Below are positions 33,573 through 44,559 of a stretch of 64,000 nt of DNA, piece by piece (within the stretch, counting starts at the first letter, position 1; every line of letters begins with the position of its first letter). The translations under genes and the position numbers were made by a program. The DNA comes from Terramyces sp. JEL0728. Taxonomy: Eukaryota > Chytridiomycota > Chytridiomycetes > Rhizophydiales > Terramycetaceae. The DNA lies in contig JADIIU010000004.1 in assembly GCA_027603945.1 (NCBI GenBank), positions 1 to 64,000 of the forward strand. Reading direction: 5' to 3'. The notes beneath the pieces are model-generated. The model was not told the DNA's origin. It did not search any database and was given only the letters and a program-made list of their open reading frames with translations.

Positions 33573-35834
33573 TTATTTCCTGATTAAATCTTTTAGTTTA
33601 GGACCTTTCGTTGTTGTTTTTACTGTTTTAACTTTCTTTGTAGTATTGAAATTAATGGAATTCTCCTTTGTTAAAGTTTCGTCAATTTTCTGTGTTAAAA
33701 TAAGGTACCTTGATTTTGAAAGCTGATGACGACTTGTTGATCATCTTGACATGGCCTTGGTTATCTCCGGTATAGACTGATGTATCCATTATTTTAATCG
33801 ACCGTTTTGAAAGTAATCTCGTAGAGCTAGATCGAGCTAGTACAGACTTTTGCACTCTGACATTAGTTTCTGACTTTGATTTCAAGATAGCATGGATCAA
33901 TTCTCCACCAATGTTTGCTGGCAGTGAATGCTGCGAGGAAGTCACACTCTCCAAATCATCCTGAGAAATCTTTGCGATTCTGCCGGAATACTTGCAGTTC
34001 TTGTTTGGGTTTTCCTTTAGCCGAACTAATTTTGCCAGGTTGGCAGATTCCAGCACATCATTTTCTTCATCAGAAGATAGAAGCGCGGCTTCTTTAGTCA
34101 AGAAACAGTTTGCGAATCCCTTGGTTTTTTCATTATCCACTACGTTAACGTAAATTACATAATTGCGAGAGTTTATCTTTGTTTTGTTCTTCCTTGCGCT
34201 TTTTTGCATTGAATCCCATTTGTGCTCTGATTTTCTTTAGAATTTCCTCCCCTTCTTCATCAGAATCGTAAAACTGAATCCCTCGGGCTCTCTTCTTTTT
34301 AAAGCCTCCTGTAATGTCTGCAAGCACTTGTTTTACTTGTTCAGCATCTAGTTCAGCTAGTCGTTGGCTATGTTAATAGCGATTACTGGTGAATATCAAG
34401 TAAATCGTCTCCATCTATAGCTTTGCTATCCACTTCGGCAATCATATCAGCTTCGTACTCGTTTTCTCCTGCATCCTCTCCATCAATACCGCCGTGGTTC
34501 AAAAATTCGTCATCTTCTACGTCTGCTTCAATGTCAAGGAACCCATTCTTTTCAGCTCCGACAACAGGAATCTTTTCTGGTATCACCCACTCAATCGGTT
34601 TAGGTTCCTTGTTGATTTGAACATCCACAATTTGCTCTTCATCTTCGCTAGAGCTTTCTTCACTTTCGTCTTCATCAGATTCACTAATCAAATCTTCAAT
34701 ATTCTTGCCCAACAATTGAGTGTCCCCGTTGAATTTTCCAGACAGGAGATTGAGTAGTTGCGAGTCTTCAAGTGCCGGGGGTTCTTCAACATGAACACTC
34801 TCCAATTCAGTCTCTGCAATATCCTGGTCCGTAATTTGCAGAGATTGTTTGGAAATACTACCCGGAAACTTTCCAGATAACAAAGAGAAAAAGGTTTGGC
34901 TCAATTCTTCTGCAGATTCAGTAATAATATCCTGACTTTCAATTGCTGGTATAGTGGTTTTGTAAGCCAGCCCCTGGGTATCTTTTTTCTCCTCAAAGAA
35001 TTCATCTTCGTCGGTACAATAATCTAATGATATTGGTTCAAAATCATGCGCAGGCTTTGATTGTATGCCTGTTTCTTCAGCAGACTCTGTGTTCATTGTC
35101 ATATCTTGAGGCTGGTCTTTCTCCTCCACTGGATTATCCACTTTTTCTTCTGATTCTGACTTGGGTTCAATTTCAACATTTTGCAGCTCTTCTTTCAGTT
35201 TAGCTTCCTCTCGCAACCGTCTTTCCTCTTTCCTAGCTCTGCGTTCTTCAATCCTTCGCTCCTCCTCTTTTTTCATTTCTTCTTGCATTTCTACTCTTCG
35301 TTGTTCCAGCTGCTTTTTCGCCAGCTTCATCATTTGCTTGTTTAACCCCACTTTTTTCTTTTCAGCGACATTTGATATTTGTTTGAGAGATGGTTTGGCA
35401 ATAATATCAATTTCTATATCGCTGTCATCGGCTTTGTTTTCAAGTGGAATCAGATGATCTGATTTTGGTTTAATATTTACAGGTTCTACAGCAGGTGCTG
35501 ATCCAGTAGTTTCCTTTTTTTGAAACTTTTGCAGGAATTTATTTATCGAGAGTTTTGATTTCGCAACTTGCAAGTCAACATGTAATTCTACCGTAAAATA
35601 AAATATACCTCTGATCGCTTTTTGTGAAGTTATTTGAGCTTCAATCCGGTCTTTTTTTGTTGGCCTTTTTGGAACATTTATGTAATCATAATTGCTTTCA
35701 TCCGAATCATCCTCAGGACTGTTTTCTGCGACAGCCTCTAGTTCCGGAGGTGGATCTGCGTTTTCCACTTCCTCTTGATTCTCCGCTACAACATTTATTT
35801 CTTCATCGTCTGAGCTGTCTATAATTTTTGGCAT
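33573..35834 (-). CDS. MRC1: MRC1/claspin-like replication checkpoint mediator
   Basis: Five exons, 727 residues. Introns are at 35588-35608 (21 nt, in frame and without a stop, so possibly optional), 34368-34386, 34140-34158 and 33690-33708. The start MPKIIDSSDDEEIN, very acidic composition, basic coiled-coil stretch (KKEEERRIEERRARKEERRL) and two LLSGKF-type repeats fit Mrc1. The hallmark block includes GFLDIEADVEDDEF, DGEDAGENEYEADMI, QVLADITGGFKKKRARG and FYDSDEEGEE. Mrc1 couples the replisome to the S-phase checkpoint kinase. Sequence outside the hallmark block evolves fast, so domain limits are approximate. Confidence 0.82.
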
Positions 35835-35981
35835 TTGAGATTGGTAAAGTTTGAGTTTCGGACAATTTAAGTTGAAGCACGTCGCATGCAATAGTATCCA
35901 TCCATTCCTTATTCGGATTGATCGTCAATACCAAATGGCTTGACCTTGCTGAAAACTTGTCAAATTTAACAACGCGTGGAT

Positions 35982-36700
35982 ATGTCAAGCTTTTTAGGAG
36001 TGTCTGGAGCAAGCAACCAGATGCTGAATTCTAATTCAAACGAGCCAGCATCTGGAAGATCATTGTCAAGGAATTTGCCTGCTACTCGTTCCTTTGCCAA
36101 TTCGAGTGGAAATGCTAGTTCAGCACCAAAGAGACAAAAGAAAATATTTACCAAAGAGGAAAAGAAAGAAATTGAGGAAATCTTCAATTTATTTGATACA
36201 GATGGCTCAGGGTAAGTCTAGAGTAACCAGGACTATGGAATGTGCCGAGTTGTCGGTTGTTTTATGGGCAATGGGGTTCCAGCCTGAAGTAAGCAACGCT
36301 AATCTAGCCCGGGGAAACAGAAGAAATGGTGTCTGCATTCTTCATGTGCTCATTACAGGAAGCTCACGAAATGTCAATCAGCGTTGAAGATTTTGTTGAC
36401 TTGATGGTTGAAAAATTAGTAATCTAGCATTAAAATAGCCAACTAGAGATATTTCCCTAGGGCTGCGACAGAGCTTCAAACTCTATGATGCCGATAACAA
36501 GGGATATATTGTTATCAAGGATATTAAACGAATATGTAAAGAAATCAACGAATCCGTTTCCGATCAGGATTTGGAAATTATGATGAGTCACAGTAAACTC
36601 TTTTTAATTCAGTCGATAAGAGCGGAGATGGGAGCGTTACGATAGACGAATGGAGTAATCAAGGCTAATCGTAGTTCACGTCATGTCTGAATCATTCTAG
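35982..36700 (+). CDS. Centrin-like EF-hand protein
   Basis: Six exons, 206 residues. Introns are at 36212-36230, 36289-36307, 36419-36438, 36593-36612 and 36655-36674 (19-20 nt). A Ser/Asn-rich N-terminus of about 60 residues precedes EF-hands. Loop 1 is DTDGSGTMECAE, joined across intron 1. Loop 2 is degenerate. Loop 3 is DADNKGYIVIKD and loop 4 DKSGDGSVTIDE, joined across intron 4. Helix text such as EEKKEIEEIFNLFD and RLRQSFKLYD (LRQSFKLYD here) is centrin-like. Centrins work at basal bodies and centrosomes; Cdc31 also serves the nuclear pore. The extended N-terminus is unusual for a canonical centrin. Confidence 0.8.
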
Positions 36701-36910
36701 CCGGCCATATCAAGCGAATATCGCATTTCAATAAACAAGTGATCCGATTCGAGTATTCAAACATCAACTGCTGGCTTTGAATATCCTAATCATCTTGCAG
36801 TTGAGAATACCAAGAGGATAGATTCGGCGAATTGCCCTCTGTTGAATGCGAATCATATATTTTTCGCTCGTAGAATCAGTTCCGCTGCGATGATCGTTTT
36901 TCTTTTTGAT

Positions 36911-36940
36911 TTTTCAAACCTCACTTTCTGCTAGCCCTAA
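36911..36940 (+). promoter_or_regulatory. Promoter elements of the TRF-like gene: AACCTCA and CCCTAA
   Basis: TTTTCAAACCTCACTTTC at 36911-36928 is followed by CCCTAA at 36935-36940 (TTAGGG on the other strand), 43-72 bp before the ATG at 36983. The 18-mer also occurs at 13844-13861. Because the encoded protein probably binds TTAGGG, autoregulation is possible. Confidence 0.4.
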
Positions 36941-36982
36941 ATCAAATAACCCTCGCAAAGTAGCAACCACATTAAACTTTAG

Positions 36983-38323
36983 ATGTCCGGACCCAATGCT
37001 GTAGACCAACAACCTCAAGAAGTACGAACGCTTGTAAATGGATTTGATTTTACTCCTCCTGCCACTTCCTACAAAATAGATTCCTCTGTCCATATCGAAT
37101 CACTGCAAGTTATGGATCTCGACGCTTACAATTATATCTCTTCCTTTTTATTTGAAGGTATGGGTACCGAAGAAGCCGAAGTACAAGGAATGGACATGGC
37201 TCAAAGAACAGAGCTATTTAAAGGCTACTTGTTACAAAGTATACACCATTTAAACTAGATGCACGTTTTTTCGAAGTATTAAAGAGGCCAGAATTGCTGC
37301 CAACTCCTACTTTGAAGCGATTAGCAATTTCCTCTGTTTTGTTGGCGATTGAAGAATTATCTGCCATCAGAAGAGATTATCAGAATGAACCAGAGTTGGA
37401 AGATGACGCAGCCGAGAATTATTTGAAAAACAAGCGCATGGCAAAGAGTTATGAGCGCTTGGTTGAATTTCTTGCCGGCGATTCGTTGACTGTGCAAGAA
37501 AAAGACGAAACTATTGTCATTTCAATGATTGTAGAGTTCAAGATACTGGTAACTATTATTAACGCTAGCACTTTCTATCTGATTTGGCAGCAGGCCATTT
37601 TACTGATGACCAGTATCAAACCTACGTGACTGAAACTGCAAGGCAAAATCTAGAAAACATTGTAAATGTAAATATCAGCGAGTCTCAAGGCTTTTCTAAA
37701 GATGCATTTAGCACTCTTAGCCATCAACTAATGTTGCGTAGAACGCAATTATTCCAAGCTATTGACCATGGCGAAGTATCTCTGGACTCTTCCATCTCTA
37801 TTCAAACTGAACAAACGCTTTTAAAATGTCTGGTGACTATCGCCATTAATGCGAATACTGATATGCTTCCAGTCTTGCATCCTGGGTACCACGCACACTC
37901 TTCAAACAGAATCCAACAGATGGCAAGGCAGACTTTGCTATCTTTAAGACACGCAAGATCACAAAAGTAATTGCCGTTAATATAGTGAAAAACTGGATGC
38001 ATTAGGACTAGCTTTAAGAAACAAAAAAACAGCAACCAAATCAAACAGACAAAGAAAACCGTCTTCCGAAGGAGGTATACTGTACTAATACAGAATTTAA
38101 AATTGCCCGTAAGAGAAAAGTGTGGACAGATGAAGAAACTGAAGCACTCCGCGAAGGAATGGAGCAATACGGCAACGACTGGGTTACAATTCAAAAGTAT
38201 TACGGCCATATCCTTAAAGAGCGTCACCCAGTTAGTTTAAAAGATCGTGCTAGATCAATGAGGAGAATCTTGACTCGGGAAGGGAAGCCGTTAGGTGTCT
38301 GGGAAAACGGATCTGCCCCATAA
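36983..38323 (+). CDS. TRF/TBF1-like telomere-repeat-binding protein
   Basis: Five exons, 420 residues. Introns are at 37239-37258, 37549-37568, 37967-37985 and 38075-38093 (19-20 nt). A helical domain of about 200 residues has the layout of a TRFH dimerisation domain: LLPTPTLKRLAISSVLLAIE, then HFLSDLAAGHFTDDQYQTYV. A basic linker leads to a C-terminal Myb/SANT domain, KVWTDEETEALREGMEQYG, with telobox helix VSLKDRARSMRR. That helix resembles the VDLKDKWRN consensus of TTAGGG-binding proteins. Family members cap telomeres, and in fungi (Tbf1) also regulate ribosomal genes. The telobox is diverged. Confidence 0.78.
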
Positions 38324-38337
38324 TAAATCATAGTTTA

Positions 38338-38952
38338 TTAACATTGTTTAGTCATTACATAATTTGTAACTTCAGTGCCATACTGTAGCTGTTCTTGCAA
38401 GTCTACTTGAAACCCAAACCTTTTGTAGAATTTCACATTAATTTCTTCTTGCGTAGTCAGGTACAGCACATCGCCTTTAGGAATCATCTCAATAACAAGG
38501 TTCATCATGGTCGTGCCTATGCCTTTCCCTCGCTCAGACGCATCAACACAAACAGCTTCGATTGTCCACACTCGTCCCTGTGCTTTTCCCAACTCCTTCC
38601 AATGCTCGTTTAACTGCGATAGCCATTTGAAACTTTGTGATTCGATAAAGAAAGGCAAGAGTGCGTATCCGCTTATGAGTACATCCCAGAATGAAGCTGA
38701 CATTGCGGACTGATCTGGGGTTGCTAGTGCTACATGTCCAATCTGGATATTACCATCGAGTAATACGTATGATTTTGGGAGCATCAGTTTGTTACGGCAT
38801 GAAGACAAGTACGGAAATATTGCATGTCTCTTTTCCTTGTCTGGAAAGATACTTGTCCAGAGTGGTGTGTCTACGAATGTGGTTTCTATCATGTGTTGGT
38901 ACTTCTTGTCGGTTGTGGTTGAAGCAGGAACTAGTTTGTAAGTTACGGCCAT
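38338..38952 (-). CDS. GNAT-family N-acetyltransferase
   Basis: 204 residues in a single exon from the ATG at 38952; the open frame extends to 39084 but the upstream part is not family-like. The acetyl-CoA pocket motif A is WTIEAVCVDASERGKGIG followed by TTMMNLVIE. Motif B is NVKFYKRFGFQVD. The layout is that of the small fungal GNATs with an N-terminal FVDTPLWTSIFPD segment. The substrate cannot be deduced. It lies convergent with the TRF-like gene, with 14 bp between the stop codons. Confidence 0.85.
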   Translation of the reverse strand: MAVTYKLVPASTTTDKKYQHMIETTFVDTPLWTSIFPDKEKRHAIFPYLSSCRNKLMLPKSYVLLDGNIQIGHVALATPDQSAMSASFWDVLISGYALLPFFIESQSFKWLSQLNEHWKELGKAQGRVWTIEAVCVDASERGKGIGTTMMNLVIEMIPKGDVLYLTTQEEINVKFYKRFGFQVDLQEQLQYGTEVTNYVMTKQC

Positions 38953-39076
38953 TTGAGGATCGTGGTGTTTGCCAGTATTTATAGTTTTCGCTCTTCCCGA
39001 GCGATACTTAACAAAAGTGGCTATAACGATTATTGCCGCAGATAATTTAATTATGCAAGTATTCCGATAAGTAGAA

Positions 39077-40213
39077 TTAATCATAGACGTTTATTCTGTT
39101 TGTAAAATCATTGATTAGTGGATTTTGAAGCTCCGTAATCGTACTGCAACAAGCAGCAGCTGGATCCATGCTGCCACTCAAAGACCCAAGGTAATACTCG
39201 TTGCCAGGGTAGCTGTTGGAATCCCAAGCATAAGCTCCAACCAACAACAGCCCCTCTTCAATCTTGTCTGCCAGGTTTCTTTTTGTAGATATAATATTGA
39301 TATCTCTTACCGTCGAGGGGATTTTGCCATTGATATATGCAAAATTAACAGTATGAATGCAATTGGTTTGAGTTTGTTCCAAGACACGGATAAATTCATC
39401 AATAAACAACTGTGGTTGCAAATCAGAGTACCGCCATACTCCCAACCCCAATCCAGTGACATTCAAATACACTTTTTGCCGATACTCGTTTCCCCTAGCT
39501 TCAGCTTCGCCAATCAAAGTAGAAAAGGTAACGCTCATCCGTTCTCTAAATCTTTCTGGACTGAAACCGCTTGTGTGTTTAGATTGGTAAATATGCCGCC
39601 ATTCGTTAGGAATTCCACTTTTTAATACAAACCTTGATTCCATTTCATCTCGGTTTTCAAATCTACAACCAACTAATCCAACAATAATACCAAAATCTTG
39701 ATGGTCATTGTCTGGTATGGCGTGATTGAACTTGTTTCCGTTGTTTATAAAGAACGTTGGTGTCGATACACCTACAAGCGCAGAGATTGCCATTTCCTCA
39801 TAGGTTAGGAAATCATTGATTGGAAATTCTGTAGATCCAGTAGATACCTTTTGCCACTCTTTAGTAACTGGTAAATATTGGTTGTCCAGGGTTAATGTGG
39901 TGTCGGATTTATTCATGAATACCAATGGCCGATTTACAATCAGTCGCTTAACGAAATCGTTCCCAGTCATTCCCGCGTACAATTTCTTTTCTATTGGCGA
40001 CCCCGATATGAGCTTCATTTTGAGGAAATCTTCAATCACTTTTATAACTGATGAATGCGTAATTATCCGTGTTCCTTGAGCATGCTCTAGTATTTCGGAA
40101 GACGGCTTGTAGGTTGCGATTTGATGGATCCTGTTGTGGGTTGTATTGACTTTTGAAAGTGCTAGACGTGAGTGGAACTCTGCAGACTTTTTAACTAGAG
40201 ATTCAAAGCTCAT
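39077..40213 (-). CDS. Conserved protein of unknown function, DUF4804-like
   Basis: 378 residues in one uninterrupted exon, which is unusual in this intron-rich neighbourhood. Sequence blocks include KLYAGMTGNDFVKRLIVNRP, QDFGIIVGLVGCRFENRDEM, KVYLNVTGLGLGVW and LLVGAYAWDSNSYPGNEYY, then SGSMDPAAACCSTITELQNP near the C-terminus. The last block recalls a family (DUF4804, as I remember it) found in scattered eukaryotes and some bacteria including Legionella. No catalytic role is known to me. No signal peptide or membrane segment is seen. Confidence 0.7.
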   Translation of the reverse strand: MSFESLVKKSAEFHSRLALSKVNTTHNRIHQIATYKPSSEILEHAQGTRIITHSSVIKVIEDFLKMKLISGSPIEKKLYAGMTGNDFVKRLIVNRPLVFMNKSDTTLTLDNQYLPVTKEWQKVSTGSTEFPINDFLTYEEMAISALVGVSTPTFFINNGNKFNHAIPDNDHQDFGIIVGLVGCRFENRDEMESRFVLKSGIPNEWRHIYQSKHTSGFSPERFRERMSVTFSTLIGEAEARGNEYRQKVYLNVTGLGLGVWRYSDLQPQLFIDEFIRVLEQTQTNCIHTVNFAYINGKIPSTVRDINIISTKRNLADKIEEGLLLVGAYAWDSNSYPGNEYYLGSLSGSMDPAAACCSTITELQNPLINDFTNRINVYD

Positions 40214-40686
40214 TTTTCAAACGCTATAGTAGACCTGGATAGCTACATAAATAATTCTAGCTCATTAAATTCGCCGTACTTTTCAACAGTGTCATTTATA
40301 AAGCTCTTGAAATTACAGAATTACTTTTGACTCCTTTTTAATATCCCGCACCAAAGAGAAGCAAGTCATTCATCATTTCCATTCGACAGGGGTAGCTACT
40401 GTACCGCAAAAGGAAAATGGTAGTCGTACAAAAATGAACCAATAGTTTGGCTGCAAGAGAACGTTCAATATGATAGATCATTAACTAGATCAGATACAAA
40501 GATTGTATCAGTGCAAAAAGAGCCAGGGTCTGTGTAGTAGATTTTCTACCCGCAGAAATCTCTCATTCCTCAGAGTTTACACATACAAATCTCGGTGTTG
40601 GTAGCATTTAATCCCTCGGTTGTAACCGCTATTGATCCATGAATCTGCAAGCTAAGACATTACTGTTTTTATTCTCTTTATACAAA
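40214..40686. other. Intergenic, no supported gene
   Basis: 473 bp between the DUF4804-like start and the RLP24 3' end. Both strands are interrupted by stops and I see no RNA gene signature (tRNA B box, snRNA core). It should contain the promoter of the DUF4804-like gene, but no named element stands out. Confidence 0.5.
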
Positions 40687-41224
40687 TTAAACGAGTTCCA
40701 TATCAGTGCGCTCTTGCTTTTCCAATTTGTGTTCCATAATCTTTTGCTTAATTTCGTCTCCCTCAACCAATTCAATATTCTTTTGAAGCGCTTTGATGTT
40801 TTCTTGCAATTCTCTTTCCTTCTTTCCAGCCATTCTACGTTAACAAGGATTACCTATTCTTGTAGTGTACCTTTTCTCTCTTTTGTTTGATTTCTTGAAC
40901 ACGCTTGATTGCTTTGAGAGTGGTTTGCATAAGGTCCCTGTCGTAACGAACTGGAATATTTCTACGCTTTTCAAATTCAAGAGTAGAGTCCTGAAATTAA
41001 GAATAAATACCACAGTCATCTCCTTTCCTGCTGCCCTTCTAAACGCCTTGGTCCACTTTACTTTTCTTGGGTTGCGCTTCATTTTAAAGTTCTTGTGGCA
41101 TTTTGATCGGCACTGCGTTAATGAAAATTACAAATCGAAATGTCTTTGAATCGTTTCTGACAAACATAACTCCGTGTCCTGGGTAGCATGTACTAGAGCA
41201 GAAATAGCATTTCTCCAACCTCAT
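40687..41224 (-). CDS. RLP24: RLP24/RSL24D1, 60S ribosome biogenesis factor
   Basis: Four exons, 159 residues. Introns are at 41113-41131, 40991-41010 and 40835-40853 (19-20 nt). The start [18 protein letters not shown] and the second Cys pair (CRSKCHKNF, after intron 1) form the L24e zinc finger. [40 protein letters not shown] and the basic C-terminal helix complete the family pattern. RLP24 holds the place of eL24 on pre-60S particles until the AAA ATPase Drg1 removes it in the cytoplasm. The length agrees with animal RSL24D1 (163 residues); yeast has a longer tail. Confidence 0.95.
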
Positions 41225-41452
41225 TCCTGCTTGATTAGTAAAAAGTCAAAAGCTCAAAAACAAAAAAAAATAAAAATAAGCTAAGCCACTTTTGCCATAT
41301 ACTCATACCCCCCGAGAAACCTACTTGCGAGAATATGGTAGTCATGAGCTCGTTTTAATAAAGAAAGCGCCGGTAACCTACTCTCAAGTTAGTTCCGCAG
41401 TGATCTAACCTCACATTCAATGGCTTAAAAGGAGGCTGGCTCATTGACAGCC

Positions 41453-41839
41453 ATGACAAAGGGAACATGTTTCGTAACTTTGCAAATGAAATACAACCCA
41501 AATGATATCAACGACCGCCTAAAATCGCTCTCACTAAAGCCAAGATACCATCATACCCCGTACAAATCAAAGAAATACCTCTATACACCTTTGACAGTTA
41601 GCGAAAAAATCTATCTTGGAAGAGTGCCAAAAATAGTAGTTACAAAGCCAATTCAGAAGAGTTACTCTGACTCGAATATACAAAAGAAACTGGTAAAGAC
41701 TGGCTCGCAAAGTGATATTGATCAATTGGACAAGAAAATGAATAACGTTGCCGTTAGCGGATGGAGAGGCAATTTCGATGACAATCTCATTGATACTTTG
41801 TCTTATATAAGGCTGGGGTTATTCGTAAAGACATTATAA
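41453..41839 (+). CDS. Small hypothetical protein
   Basis: 128 residues, basic, from the ATG at 41453; a second Met 11 codons in (MKYNPNDINDRLKSLSLKP) could also be the start. It has TPLTVSEKIYLGRVPKIVV, a Ser/Asp patch and a C-terminal NVAVSGWRGNFDDNLIDTLS. No family is recognised, and no membrane segment or coiled coil is evident. Its frame and composition look like real protein. An AACCTCA element lies 40 bp upstream (41407-41413). It ends 45 bp before the convergent F-BAR gene. Confidence 0.5.
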   Translation: MTKGTCFVTLQMKYNPNDINDRLKSLSLKPRYHHTPYKSKKYLYTPLTVSEKIYLGRVPKIVVTKPIQKSYSDSNIQKKLVKTGSQSDIDQLDKKMNNVAVSGWRGNFDDNLIDTLSYIRLGLFVKTL

Positions 41840-41884
41840 TAAACATTATATGGTGTTTCATCAGCCTCTGAATAAATAAAAAGT

Positions 41885-44333
41885 TTATTGAATCTTTTCA
41901 ACATAGTTTGCTGGGAAAGCACCGCTGACTCCATTAATCTCGCCATCCCACCAGTCAACATCCTAATATTAACTAAAACTACGTTCGACTGCGACACATT
42001 CAACACATCACCCACTTTGAATGACAATTCGCCCGGTGTTGTAGATGTGAAATCGTATAACGCTTTGACTTTGATTGAATTTTCTATCATACGGACATAG
42101 TTGGATGGGAATTCACCTTTGCCGTGTTTACCTTGTCCAACCCACCACATTTCGTTACCAGTATCTTTGCTCAAGATTTTAATTACTTCGCCGACAGATA
42201 AAGACAATTCGCCGTCGCATGTAGCGTCGTATTGATACAAGACTGTTGCTTGCTGCACTTCAAACAGTGTTGGCTCGTTTCGCAATTGCAGTGATTTGAC
42301 GGAACTTTGATCCAATTTAAAGTTCATTCCACTTTGTCGTTTTGATAATAAAACGGAAACGGGACGCTTTTGGGCTGGGACTGGCTCTGATTGCACACTT
42401 GCAGCAACTAATTCCCAACCTTTTGTAAACAAAATTGGGAATACACCGACTTCTCCCGTTCGTACCAGTTTACCTTCCCACCATTCTTCATCGGCGTTTA
42501 TGCCATCAATACATTCGATCTGGTCACCAACTTTAAATGACAGTTCGCCTTCTTCTGTTCCGCTGTAGTCTATATTAACGAGTATTACCATAAACCGCTT
42601 CCACGTTTTTGGAACCAGTTTGAGAAGGGACTGCGAGTGTTGCAACCGGTTGCTGCACTTTAATTTCCACGTAATTTGCCGGTATGAGACCAATTTCAGA
42701 GGTTTTGACTAGTCGAACCTTTATCCACCCCTCGTTATCCACAGCATTTTCGACTATTTCAACCTCATCTCCTTCCGCAACAGTTACGTCGCCTTCGTTT
42801 TCGGCAGTGTATGCGTAAATAACCTTGGCAGTTTGCTTGGCATTCGAAACAGTTTCACTTTGAGATACTACCGGTTCTGGTTTTGGAGGCATGATAGGTG
42901 CGACTATTGTTACTAATAGATACCATTGAGTTTCTTTAGTGTGTCAATCTGCACACCATATTTGGCTCTTTGGCATTTGAATAAATCCAAACTGTTTTGA
43001 ATATCTTGGATCAACTATTTTTAATATGTATTACCTCAACTGACGCCGCTGGGTTTCCAGTTTGCGGCGAGTTTGTATACACTTCCACCAGATGCTTTGC
43101 GCCGTTTAATTCGGCTTCTTTAATTGCTTGCAAAGATGCAATTAATTCATCGGACGCAATTAACTCGCCCATATGTCGTCCAAGTGAAATTTTGCTGAAT
43201 TCATCAACCACAAGTTCTTTTATCTACATTAAAGTTGAGTACTTGATCTAATCCAACCGCCTCAAATTGTAGTTCGCTAGTTTCTCTAAAAATCGAATTG
43301 TTGTCTGCAAGGAATTGAGTAACATCTTTTTCTCTGTTAATCAACCCAGCTTTTTGTTTGATGGTATCTGCGCACTTTACCCCACTGCTGGACACTTCCT
43401 CCTGGAACTTTGCGAATGAATTTACCAAGGTTTGGACAGTCTCGTAATACTTGCCGTCCAACTTTTGCATTAATGTTGGCATGTCGTCCTTTTCATACAG
43501 CTGCAGCAATTTGTTGTAGCCTTGAAGAGATAATAAATAAAGATTTCGGGCTTCGTCCAATGTTTTTGACTTTTGCTTTGCTTTGGTTTTTAGCAATATT
43601 AGTAAAGTATTACTTTTTGAACTACGGATGCTGCATCTTTTCCTGTCACCATGGTTTTTAATGACTGCAATCCAGATTTAGGTTTCTTTAGCGCATCTTC
43701 GTACTTCTTTTGTGCTAAATCGCTTTCTTTTGACGCTTTGTCGTAGGATAGTTTGTACTTTTCCATTTCCTCAAATGCAGTGATAATCTCCTGCTGATAT
43801 TTTGCTGCAAATTCAATATTCTGCTTTAGCACCGGATTACTTTTTTGAGCGAAACCGCCTTTTGCTTTCCAAACTCTTTGATGACATCGGATATATCGTT
43901 TGTAATCTGCTCGCTCATCGTATCATACTTTCTTGACAGCGATTCGGTTTCGACCAATAAAGTCGAAAATGATGCATATATTTGACTATATTAGCAACTG
44001 TGTACCGAATCTGTTCGTCTGGTGCGTCTTGTGCTGATCCTGTAGTTCCATTCACAAAGAATGGCGAGGGATTATTTCCAAGATATTTCCTTAATTTTCG
44101 AATCGCAAGGGTTTTAGATAGCTTTTCCAGGCCCTTTGATCAAGAATATCTTACTTTCGAGTGTTGATGTTCCAGTTCTGAGCGTGCCTAAATAAGCTTT
44201 GTCGTACCTTCATGTATTCTCTCATCGTATCCAGCATCTCCATTTCCGCCTCCGCTTTGAGCTGCAGCCTTGTTAATTGCGCCTGCTGTTGTAATTTTAT
44301 AGTCCTTATTGATGGTTTTTCTAGCGTTGCCAT
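41885..44333 (-). CDS. F-BAR protein with four SH3 domains
   Basis: Eleven exons, 749 residues. Introns are at 44188-44207, 44134-44154, 43986-44005, 43821-43840, 43594-43613, 43224-43242, 43015-43034, 42904-42923, 42570-42588 and 41963-41982. The N-terminal 330 residues look like an F-BAR (FCH: REYMKARSELEHQHSKGLEK, then long helices). The SH3 domains start at AKVIYAYTAENEG, VEAVYDYSGTEEG, ATVLYQYDATCDG and VKALYDFTSTTPG; the last ends GAFPANYVEKIQ. This suits a Bzz1/FCHSD/Cdc15-type linker of curved membrane to actin. The intron at 43594-43613 would end in TG rather than AG; a 38-nt alternative ending in AG also keeps frame. Confidence 0.82.
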
Positions 44334-44559
44334 TTTATCAGGAAGGAAAATAGAAACGTTCGTGGAGAGAAAAATTGTTGTCTCGAATTACGAGCAAAAC
44401 AATCAGAATGTAGATCCGCAACTATTCCTGGCAGGATGACGAAGCCCCACATTCAGGAATGTGACTCCTTTATTTTCGACCTTCATTCCGACATCGCGGC
44501 CAAGAAATCAATAAACCAGAAATAACAAAAATCTTGGTAATAATAATTATATAACGGAA

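Noticed and set aside
41222..41229. AACCTCA-like motif near 41215-41224
   Set aside because: It overlaps the RLP24 start codon on the minus strand (ATGAGGTT), so it is coding rather than a promoter copy.
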